The position numbers and the translations under genes are program-made. The notes under the pieces were generated by a model. It was not told the DNA's origin. It ran no database searches and saw only the letters and a program-made list of their open reading frames with translations. From the NCBI GenBank assembly GCA_964036195.1, contig OZ038452.1, positions 30,267,785-30,331,784 of the forward strand: 64,000 nt of DNA, in the 5' to 3' direction. This document shows, one piece after another, positions 21,601 through 33,600 of this stretch (within the stretch, counting starts at the first letter, position 1; each line of letters begins with the position of its first letter). The DNA comes from Sphaerolaimus hirsutus. Taxonomy: Eukaryota > Nematoda > Chromadorea > Monhysterida > Sphaerolaimidae.

Positions 21601-24600
21601 AATCTATGTAGGTATGTATATTTGATGCACTTCAACCAATCTAATTACTACATACAGAGAAAAAAAAACTAAAAAAGAAACATTGTCCTGGTGGTGATAG
21701 CAAAATGCTGGACTAAGTATGTATAAAATATATAAATATATATTTGTACCCATTTATCTACGGTATTTTCACGCCATTATTATCTAACTAACACAAGGGA
21801 GTTTTCACAAACGATGGCAAACAAATTTTTTTAAATTCGATTATGTTTTTGAATTTTCTATTTTTTGTAGTTAACTAATTTTTGTTCCACCCGTGAAAAA
21901 GTCACTTAAATTTTTTTTATTCCACCCGTAGTGAAAAAAAATCGAAAATTCAAAAACTAAAATTTGAAATTCAAGATATAATTTAAACATATTCAAACTA
22001 AAGAAAAAATTTGTTTGCCATCATTTATCATCACTAGCATGCGTTTATATTTTAAAGTAGCACACACACTAGTTTACCTACATATTTAAGTAACCAAATT
22101 GAGTGCTCAAATCAGGTTTGAACATATTTGAGTTTACCAGAATGGCCCTGCGCACACCATTTTTCACACGCAATTTGGAAAACTCATAAATGAGCTTTAA
22201 ACGTGTTTGAGTTTTCCACAATGGGTCATTTTTAATCTCCGTCAACTGCAGTTGACGGCCACCTCATTGTAGAAAACTCAAATGCGTTCTAAGCTGATTT
22301 GTGAGTTTTCAAAATTTCGTGTGAAAACTAGTGTGCGCAGGCAGGCAAAATGAGTTACTTTCAATCCTCGTCAACTGCAGTTGACAGAAACCTCATTCTG
22401 GTAAACTCAGATGCATTCAAAGCCGATTTATGAGTTGACGAAAATCCGTGTTTACCGGCAGTAAACTAGTGCGCGCGGCACCATTTAGTGAAACACTAGC
22501 TAAGGTACCTACTCAAGCTCACCCTTCAAACTGATAAATCTTTTTTTAACTGAAACATGTGAAAGTGTTTTTTTAATTGTGCCACTGTCACTGATGACAT
22601 TCTCAGAATTTTTTCTTCCTCTAAAGATCAAAGATAGTGTCAAGTTTCCTGTAAAGTGTCAAAAGTCAGAAAAATAAGCTGTAAAATGTCAAACGTTATG
22701 TAAAAGACCCTGCAAAATGTCCAAAGTCATGTGAAAGACATGGTAAAAGGTTTAACAGTGTAAAACGTCAAAAAATATGTAACTTAGAAAAGAAGAATAG
22801 AAAAGAGACCTTGTAAAATGCCAAAAGTCCATGTAAAAGACCCTGTGAAATGTCAAAGTTCCTGCAAAATATCTAAAGTCATGTAAAAACCACTGTAGAA
22901 TGTCAAATTCTCTGTAAAATGTCAACAGTCATTCAAAGTGTCAAACAGCATGTAAATGACGCCCTGCACTGTAATACATTTTGACACTTTGCATGACATT
23001 TGACATTTTACACTACAGGGACTTTTGCGTGACATTTTACAACTTAAATTGCTTTAACATGACATTTTATATGACTTTTGACATTTTACATTGTTGTTTT
23101 TTTACATGACCTTAGCCATTTTACAGGATCTTTTAAGCGGGAATTAGAGCTCAGCGTCGATTCGACGTGAAATGACGACGTGAAATGATGTCGTGAAATT
23201 AATTACACGAGTGTGGATCATGCTACGGGTCTACAATTTTCTAAGGATAATATATGAATCAATACCTTAATCGTGTCCAATACGGAGTGTTATCAGCCAC
23301 AACTAGAGCGAATTGAAAAATTCAATTTTTATCATTCCACGTCATCATTTTACGTCAGGGAACAACTTGACATTTCACGTCAGACTATTGCAAGCAGCAG
23401 TCTGACGTGAAATGTCAAGTTGTTCCCTGACACTGTGACGTGAAATGATAAAAATTGAATTTTTCAATTCGCTCTAGTTGTGGCTGATAACACTCAGTAT
23501 TGGACACGATTAAGGTATTGATTCATATATTGTCCTCAGAAAATTGTAGACCCGTAGCATGATCCACACTCGTGTAATTACCTTCACGACATCATTTCAC
23601 GTCGTCATTTCACGTCGAATCGACGCTGAGCTCTAATTCCCGCTTTACATGACATTTGATATTATAAAGTGTCTGGGACTGGCCGAAAGGGTAAATACAA
23701 ATGGCCCAAATTTTATATGTAAAACGTCGCCCTAAAACCACCTTCCCAAGGTTTTCATTCCACAAAAACTCAGTTTACAGGGGAGTTCGCGCAGGCACTT
23801 AACACAACCAAACAGAATCGCACTGAAATATTTTTTTCGCTCTTTTTTACAATTCAGAAAATGGTCATCCACACTAGTTAATTACATTTTTTTAAACACC
23901 ATTTTCTTCACAAATCGGTCACGGGCATGTGGGGGTCCATCCAAGGGAGTGGCAAGTGTTCCAATAGGGCCAAAGTGTCCGCAACTGAAAAGTATTTAAA
24001 TACATACTACAAATAGTAATTAAAAATAATAGACACGACTTTTAAGCAGGGCACTCCATGCGTAGTGGTGAAAAGGCACCTGGACCCAAATTTAATTAGA
24101 TTATTATTATTTTTCTTATTAAGAAATTGGGGCAAAATTGCTTAAAAATACGCACTGTTACTTTTTCCTGCAAAAACTATGTTACTCACATTTAATCAGT
24201 GTAAAACTTAAATATAATTATATAGGGTGGCCCACGTCAGGTGCACGGTTTCATTTGGCTTCCAACACGTCAATTTTGAATGAAAACTGCTCAAATTAGG
24301 TATGTGGGTTAGGGTGTCAAATTTCCGTTTCCGTTTTTCGTTTCTCCGCAGGAAAATTTTTTACCTTTCTGTTTTCCGGCAGCTGAAATTTTTTTACCTT
24401 TCCGTTTTCCGTTTTCCGGCAGCCAAAATTTTTTTACCTTTCCGTCTTACGTTTTCCGGCAGCCAATAATTTTTTAACTTTCTGTTTCCGTTTTTCCGGC
24501 CCATTTTTCTGTTTTCCGGTTGAAAAATTTTTACCTTTCTGTTTCCATTTTTCCAGGCCATTTTTCCATTTTCTGGCTCGATTTTCAGTTTTCTGGCATT

Positions 24601-27600
24601 TTTCCATTATTTTTCCAATCTGTATTTATCTTTTTCCACTATGGTGTTTTTAACTATCAGGTTCTTGTGTCATTCATAATTTTTATCTGTATCCAAATCT
24701 GTAAAAAACACAAAGTAATTTTGGACACATACTTTGCAGTCTGCTGAGTATACTTTTTACTGTTCAGATACATCAAAGTTCACTTTTGCTAAATTCTTAT
24801 TGTTGTTGTAGTGTACTTTTGCTACCTTTTGATGATTTTTTGTTGGTTCAGTTAAGCTTGAACTACAAGTGAAGTTACTGGCATGATTTATAGTTGCAGA
24901 ATGTACAGCTACCACAATCAAAGCCAAACAGGCAAACTTGCATGCAGGTTTTCCTCCTGCAAATTTGTCCATTTCCGTGCAAATTTCACTTTATTTTTTT
25001 TCCGTTTCCGTGAAAATTTCTCTTTCCGTTTTCCGTCTTCCGTCATTTCATTTTTCCGTTTTCCAGCCGATAATTTTTTTTACCTTCCCATTTTCCGTTT
25101 TCCGCTGAGTGAAATTTTTTTTACCTTTCCGTTTTCCGTTTTCCGGCCAATAATTTTTTTTACTTTTCCGTTTTCCGTTTTCTGTCAAGTTAAAAAATTT
25201 TACCTTTCCATTTTCTGTTTTCTGTAAAAAAAATTTTTTGACACCCTAATGGGGGTAGATAAATGTACCTCATTTGTTGTGTTAAGTGCACAGTTCCACA
25301 TCACAAAAATTCATGTCGGAACGTGAAGCAAAGTTCAATACGTGTTTGAGCGTGGCGCATGTCAGGCAATCGTCTACCAAAGCACCAACTATTCATAAAA
25401 ATTGTCAAAATTTGGCATGAAAGTAGATAAATGTAGCCTATTTAGTATGTTAAGCACACACATATATATCACTAAATTTTCACATTTATCACATCGTATG
25501 CAAAACAACGTCACTCCACAGAACCATCCACGATGGGACACATTCAAAAACGTAAATATGAAACTCTTTCACGTTCTGACACGAAATTTTGTGATATGCA
25601 ACCGTGCACTTAACACAACAAATGGGGTACATTTCTTTACCTCCATACCAAATTCGAGCGGTTTTCATTCAAAATTGATGTGTTGGGGGCCAATCAAATC
25701 CGTTCGCCTGACGTGGGCCACCCGGTATTACTTTTTCTGTACCCAGATGGTGAGTAAAAGAGTAAAACTTTTCATTTACGTATACTTTTGTAGTAGTTGT
25801 TTGTTCAAACAACTACTATACTTTGAAAAATGTTCAGTACTTTTAGCAACTCTTTGGGCACTTCCAGACCCTGTAAAGTGTAAAAGACCATGTAAAGTGT
25901 AAAAGTCCCGGTAAAATGTCATGTGTCATGTACTATACACTGTAAACTGTCAAATGTCAGGTAAAATACCCTGTAAAGTGTATTCAAATTTTGTCAAACT
26001 TAGAAGTAAGATTTGCTGGCTTACGTATGTCAAAAAGTAAGATTTAGATACAAAAACGTAAGCTTTCAATTCGATATAAAAAGATTTGGATACACATGGC
26101 ACTTTACAGGGTATTTAACATGACATTTGACACTATTTAACATGACACATGACATTTTACAGGGCTTTTTACAGGGCCTGGGACCTGGTAGGTTGCTTTG
26201 GTTCTTTTTTCACCACTATTCATGCGTACTGAAAACTATCACGTTCTATGAAAATCAATCTTTAAGGCACACGGCATACCATAATCCTAAAAATAAATAC
26301 CTCAAAATGATACTTTCTGTCTTTTCCCCCAGTAAGTTTACCGTATTACTTCAAATTGTAGGCACACCTCCAATGAAAAAACATAAAATAATAGGTGCGA
26401 TTTTGGCCATTTTGAACGTGAGAAGAAAGAAATAGGCATAGCTCAAACAGGAGGACTACCTCCAGTAGAAGAGTGAGCTGGCGATGTGCCAGAAACACGT
26501 TACATCATGAAAACAGTGGGCGAATATGGTGAGTTGACAACGATGAAAATGGTGCCGAAGGCCACCCAGACAACTCTGTGTCAACTTGTATATTCGGTGT
26601 ACATGATACTCTGCCCTCACACTCATTTATGTCTCACGTTGGAAGCGTGCCAATGGTGATAAAGCATGCGACTTTTGCATAAAAGATGAAAAAAAGTCAT
26701 TGTTGTGAATAAGTAACGTATAGCGTTATATCAGAGATGACTTTTTTCAACTTTGTATGAAAATCGCATGCGTAAAAAATCGTTGGCACGTTTCCAGCTG
26801 GAACCACGCGTGCCATTTCCACCATTTTGTTATGAATTGAGTTGTTGTCCACTGTTGGGGATATGTTTGCAAAATGTGGCGAAAACAATAGAACGTACCC
26901 TCTAATTGTAGGCCTTAAAAGTGATGAAATGAATCGTAGGTATACCTACAATCGGAGGTAATACGGTAAGAAAAATAGAAGACTAAATATGGTAAACGGA
27001 CATCGGCGAAAAGTTTTATAAATACTCATGCAAAGACTTGCGGGTAATGAATTTTTCCGTGCAGTTTCTTTCAAAAAACGGTAATTTCTGGCGCAAATAT
27101 TGTCAAAAAAACGCGCTCACCAGAATCCATAACTTCTCCTTGTGAATCGGTGTCGCTTTGCATTGGCTTCACCGCTACTCTTCTGTGTATACTGGAACCG
27201 GAACGTCTCAATTTTACACGTTCACCGCTGCAAATTTGGGGGGGGGGGGGTATTTGGGGGGTTACGATTTTTTCATCCACACACTAGTTTTCTGATGACA
27301 TTTTCAAAAACTCATAGATAAATCAGCTTTGAACGCGTTTGAATTTGTCGGTATAAGTTTTCACCAATTGTAGTCGACAAAAATGTCATTGCGAAAGAAA
27401 ACTAGTGTGCGTAGAGATTTTACATGGTGCGGGACTGGCCCTTGTGAAAAATCACTGAATATATTTACATACATACCGTATTATTTTCCGCAGGGGACCT
27501 ATTATCTCGTCAGAATTTTTCAGGAAAGACTATTAAAGGGGGAATTATTCAAAGTCGGAATCATTATTCCTTTAAAATTTCCATACATATTTCTAACAAC

Positions 27601-30600
27601 TCATTTTACGAGATGTATCTTATTAACAAAATAACATGCCATTTTTGTACAAATTGAGCCCACCAGGGGGGGGGGGGTATTCAAGGGGGTATTATTGAAG
27701 CAAATTCGGTAATTATATGATAAGATAGTGTAAATAATATTGCAAAAAGAAATCACCTATTAACAGAGAAGCATTTTTGTCTCTGCTGAGTGCAAGAATA
27801 CAAACTCCTCGATCTACAGGGTGGTCCATTTTCTTCAACGATAAATTTTTGCACTTTTGCAACTGAAGAATGTCCAGTAATAAGTAAGGTGCCATTGACT
27901 TTATTGGTCATTATCGTTTTGTCCACAGAAGTATCGTTTAGACAGGAACTGAAAAGATTTTTTAAATTTTTTTGGTGGTTTTTGTTAGACAAGGCAATTT
28001 TAATAAATCATGGCGATCGAAAGAAAAAGAATTTCCGGTGCCATTCAAAAAATGCGCTTTGGCAAGGCGATTGGCTGAATTCTTATCATGCTGAATTCAA
28101 AATGATAAAAAATGAGACGAACCCCAGTGAACTGGGTCGGCTGACAGTCTTGTCAAATGTGTTCAAACAATCCGTTGTAGCTGAAAAGTTTTTAACCTAA
28201 AGATTATTATAATTTTACGTGCCGGACCACAAAGTATGCTTCCAAATTTACTTATGTTTTAGTCGATAACGCGCCAGCAGGATACATATGTACGCGCTTT
28301 CCAAGCTTATACTCGGCAGACATGATATACTCGACGGACATGATACTCTGCCATCGCACTAATTTGGGTCTCACGTTGGAAGCGTGCCAATGATGATAAA
28401 ACGTGCGATTTTTGTATAAAAGATGAAAAAATCATTGTTGTGATTAATTGAACGTCTAGCGTAAAAACAGAGGTGACTTTTTTCAAATTTTTGATGGAAA
28501 TCGCACATGTAAAAAAATCGTTGGCACGCTTCCAGCGGGAACCGCGCGTGCAGGGTGTAAAGTGACTGGAGTACACTCTACCACTACAAATATTTAAATA
28601 TTGAAATCAAAATCAAATATCTATGTAAAACTGAAAACTTTGATTGACCTTTCACAAAAAGAAAGATAAGAAAAGAGTAAATTTGGCTGTATGCCAGCTG
28701 ACCCTACTACTTTCAAGTAAATGTCTCGCATTTCCGGAAGCCATAAATATCGCCCGGGTGGAACTTATAGCTGGCTAAAACGTTTTGTAAGTGACCTTTA
28801 GAATCAGGAAATATTTTGTTCCGACTGCGCATTGAACCTGCGCATCAAACAATATCGAATCGATCGATCAAATATTCCACAGATTATGTTTTTTTTTGTA
28901 TTTCATAATGGAACGAGTTGGACAGCGACCAAAATTGATGACGTTTCGCACCACTGGAGTGTTTCCACGGGAAAGATGTATGGCATAAAGTCCACCACGT
29001 ATACATGATTTTTTCACAAAAAAGACAAGAAAAAGCAACAAAAAATACAATCAACACATGTTTTTATGCTTTCAATCATTTCTTTGGAACAACCTTTATT
29101 TTATTAATGATGACGTCATGACGGAGTGTTTCCTTCAAAAAATGTGTAGCATGTTATATTTATTAATGCGGCATTTATTTACCATATTTCCTCGAAATAC
29201 CCCGAGGGTTTTTTTTATTGTAGATTTTTTTTAGGGGGGGGGGGGGGTTTCCAGTGGGGGTTATTATTCCGCCAGAATTTTCTTGAACTCCCAGTACTCA
29301 TGTGTTACTTGTTACGTAAATGGGGGGTATTTCGAAAAAATACGGTACAATAAAAAAAACATTTACTCACATCTCTGTCTAACAAACGTCAACAATGATT
29401 GCAGTTGTTCCAACTCATTTTGTTTCTGTAAAAAAAAACAAATTAAAATTAATTGTAGGTAAATATAAAGACAACAAAAACCCAAAATATGTCAACTCAC
29501 AGACGTAAATGCATCATTTAATTTAGCCCTTTCATTTGTGGCTTCTGTGGCTTTGCTTTCATAAGCATCATACTCTAAATCGTCACTGGAATTGTTTGAA
29601 AGATTTTGAAATTTACAAAAAATAAAGCATGAATTATGATCATGACAAATGTCGGTCACTTCCAAATTTCCAGTAAATCGCCTTTGTAAATGTATCCGAA
29701 ATTCCCGAAGAAAATGACATTTAAATTTTGTTGAAATGTAGTCCGAAATGTATGTATGAAATGTAGTGTTGAAATGACTTCGAATAAGCCACACCCCTCG
29801 AATAAACCCCTTTCCAAAATTTGCTGGCGAATAAATAAAACCCGCTGGGGGGTATTTCAAGGAAATAATATAAAGATATTTAAAAACATAAAAATCTCCC
29901 GAAATCTTCGCATTTCGCAACGAAAATTTATCCCAGACCCTACCCCAACGTGGGCAGCGAGCTCCTCCTTCTAATCGGCGTGCTATCGGCGGCTCTCAAA
30001 AACGCCTTCGTCCCTTTGTGCACGCTGGCGCCATGGTTCACGCCAGAGGGAATGGCGCTGGCGCCAATGGAAGTGTTGGCGTCGCTCGGCCGGCGCTTGG
30101 CGCCAATTATCGCGCAGCACGAGCAAAATGGCGAGGGGGATTGACGGGAGAGCACGTAGAGCTGTGGGGGGTTGGTTTTTGGGGGGTGGGATGGGGGGTC
30201 AAGAGTTTGGCGTTAGGGGGCAGACATGCACCCTGTAAAGTCAAGTGTCAAATGTCATGTAAATGTTTTAAGTTCGGTAATAGAATACAGTATACCTATC
30301 ATTTTCAACCGACAAAAGTGAAAAATACAGATTTTTAAGTGTTTTTTCTAATGACAAAAACTTCGAAAACTCCAAAACAATAGAAACTTCGAAAAAGTTT
30401 TCAAATTTTAGATTTTCTTGTAATGGTCACAGGTCAGCTTAAAAATTTAGTCTCACCTTTGGTGCAAAAACGAGGCATAAAGTTAGAGTGGTGCACACCA
30501 GGATTAGACCGCCCACCATTGTGAAACGTTCAGTGACCTGGAAAAAACAGTTTTTCTATGAGGTGCATATGTCAACTCAGTCTGTCAATTAATTTTTTCT

Positions 30601-33600
30601 GGATACTGGTCAATTAGGGGGGGGAAATAAAAAAACATCATTTTAATCGAAAAAAAACCTTCAAAATTTTCAGTTTACAGAAAGTGCATTTGACCCTAGT
30701 TGACAAACAAAATCTCCAACACTGAATACTCTGTTTTGAACACATTTACTTTAGTTTATCATATTGTTGATGCACACACACTAGTTTACTAACAGATGTA
30801 AACTCAAATTGCGTACTCATAAATCAGCTTTGCGTTATTATTAATGTTCAAACCATTTTCACATCATTCTAGTAAACACAAATGCATTCAAGGCCGATTT
30901 ATGTGTTGACCAAAATCCGAGTTTACTGACAGTGAACTAGTGTTTGAAACACCAATGAATTTTTGATCTCCATCAACAGTAGTTGACAGATCGTTCATTC
31001 CGGTCAACTAAAATATGTTGGAAACAGAATTACCTATCAGCTTGGAATTTTCAGTTGCCAACTTGTGTGGTGAGGGCCAAAGAAACAGAGTCTCCAGGTG
31101 CCAGTTCCGCAAAATGAGAAGTTCCCAGACCAGGCACCAAGCGAACTAAAAAAATAAAAATAAAATGTTCCCCCAAAACCAACTCTATCCCACAATAACA
31201 CGCTAAGTGCGAATGCCAGAATGCACATGAGAACCACATTGTACACGCTGAGGCCGATATACTTCGAATCGTTCAAAGCGGGCACGTTTACCTGTCTTGT
31301 TTCCCACGCTAGGAAACAGCCGAGCATCTGTGCAAAATGGGAAACGTGGAATTATTCGACTAAATACAGTGTAAATCTCCCGAGATTTTTGGAAGCTACC
31401 GTAGTTCCTCGAAATACCCCCCCCCCCTCTCGAAATACCCCCCTCTCGAAATACCCCCGTCAAAATGGACACTATGAAATAATTACCCACCCCCTCGAAA
31501 TACCCCCCTCGTTTACCCCCCCCCCCCCCCTTCAAAATTCTCACTCTGAAACAATCACCCCTGGGGGGTATTTCGAGGAAATACGGTAATCACTTACCAT
31601 AAGCAGTCCTTTGTGTAGTGCAATGGTGCCGACGAAAATATGGTAATAGTTTGAGTGACACAATTCCACTTCCGGAATGTACATTACATCGCCCATGATG
31701 CTGGACTGAAAAAATGTAAAAAGTGGATGATTTGAACTTTGAATTTGAATGACTTTTTTGTGATTTTTTGAGAGTTAAAAAGTGAAGGCTGTTTTTTAAC
31801 AAATTGATCCTCAAAAAATGAAATTTAGAATTAAATAACTGAAACATCTATTTTTCTATTTTTGTGGGTCCTAAATGTGGATAATAAAGTGTCAAATTTT
31901 GTGCCTCTGCCTTCATGTATGGGAGCAGTGACCTTTCCACAAAATACATTTGGACAGGAACCAAAAAGCATCCAAGAAGTCCAATAAGCAAATACACTTA
32001 TCCACTTTCCATTTCCATACTTTCAAATTTCGTTGTTATCGACTTTAGTAGTGGGCCTGGGCGCCTCAAATATCAGAAGCCAAAACAAACCTCAATTTTT
32101 AATTCCACCACACTCAAATCCATTGGGCTAATAATCGCCCACGCCGTTAATATAACAGTATCTATAGCCAATAAAGCGGCGACAATTAAAAATAATTTTA
32201 TGTCTTTTATAGCCTTTTTATTTAACTTTATATTCGTGAAAATCGAATGAACTCTCCATGTTTTGGCGAACATCGCACCGAATGACAGCGTGAAACCGTA
32301 GCAAATCGTCCATAGTTTAGCCTGCGATTTTATTCGAGGGGGGTTAAAATCTGCGTCATTACAGAGGTAGCACGTAAATGGGATGATTCCTAGAATAGAA
32401 GTAGTGATTTACTTTCAAGATATTGACTACGAATTTATCGAAGGTTCGTCACTTGAGAAGTGAGAAGTAAAATGACAAATGCAAAGTGAATTGAGAAGAA
32501 AATTGGCAAAAGCAAAATGAAAAGGCAAGTAAATTGGCAAAAGCGATATAAAAAAGGAAGAAAAAAGGTATTTTCCCTTCGCTTTGTATTTGCCATTTGA
32601 CTTCTCACTTCTCAATTTGCGGAACTGGCCCTAGTTCTACTCTGTTTATGCAATAAATTAATAAATGGGATTTCATGGAATTTCTATGATAAGATGTCCC
32701 TCCTGGAACAGCCCCCACCTCAAATTTTACTGGCAAAATAACAAACACCATGGAAGTAATTCAGAGAAATGCAAATACTGTTATTTACATATTTTAGTGC
32801 AAAAAATAAGCCAATTTCTGATAGTAAGTAAAGTGATATTGATAAAGAAATTGACAAGTAATCTGACTGACAACTACAACTACTTTTCTCCACAACTTTA
32901 CTTTTCATTAAAATGAAAAGTAATGCATAACACCTTCTCATTACTTTGCCACTGTCTTATTCCACCAGAAATAGTTTTTCATTAAACTCACATAACAGGC
33001 GACATGGAACAATTTATCCCCGATCATATTAGTGTCCACTCCCAAAAGCACCACTGATAAATAGACAAGCATGGAACCAGAGACTATTACATTGTTCAAG
33101 TTTGGACTTGACATGCGAATGAATCTATAAGGGGGGTATAGTGGGAGTATATAATTTGGGAGCTTCCCATCCTGTAAAATGCCAAGTTCTCTTTAAAATT
33201 CTATTTTTTACTTGGCTCTATACATCTTTATACATTTTTACTTTACATTTTACATGGAATTTGGGAGATTGGTGTTACGTTTTACATGTTACACCTGGCA
33301 AATTTGCATGGCATTTTACACTTTACATGACATTTGCACCAGTCACCAGAGGAAGATGTTTGAAGGACATCAAATTTCAAATCATTTCTCATCATGGTCA
33401 TATTTCATCGTTTTCACTATAAGTTTATTTTGTGATGGTGAGCAAGTGATAAGGAAAGTGACAAGGAAAATACAAATCTCAGGAAAAAGTAAGCTTATAA
33501 AAAACGAGAATTTTCAGTCACAAATATACTTCACAAGTTTACGTGTCATCCGCCTCACCACTTAGCACTTTTGATCACTTATCCACTTAACAAAATGGCC

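Noticed and set aside
25402-25902. 166-codon plus-strand frame
   Set aside because: It falls across the right end of the GGGTGGCCCACG element and reads as low-complexity; no domain.
27753-28200. Coding-like frames on both strands beside a CAGGGTGGTCCATTTTC phrase, possibly a transposon remnant or the missing receptor exon
   Set aside because: No domain was recognised, no exon with the phase needed (two bases in, two bases out) could be bounded, and both strands look equally open.
28868-29050. Minus-strand 60-codon frame near the receptor tail
   Set aside because: It lies in a hairpin repeat with GGAGTGTTTCC words and has no coiled-coil or receptor-tail character.
32322-32381. Upstream extension of receptor exon 13 to an AG near 32382
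   Set aside because: The frame required by exon 12 meets a stop there; the acceptor at 32323-32322 restores both phase and family alignment.
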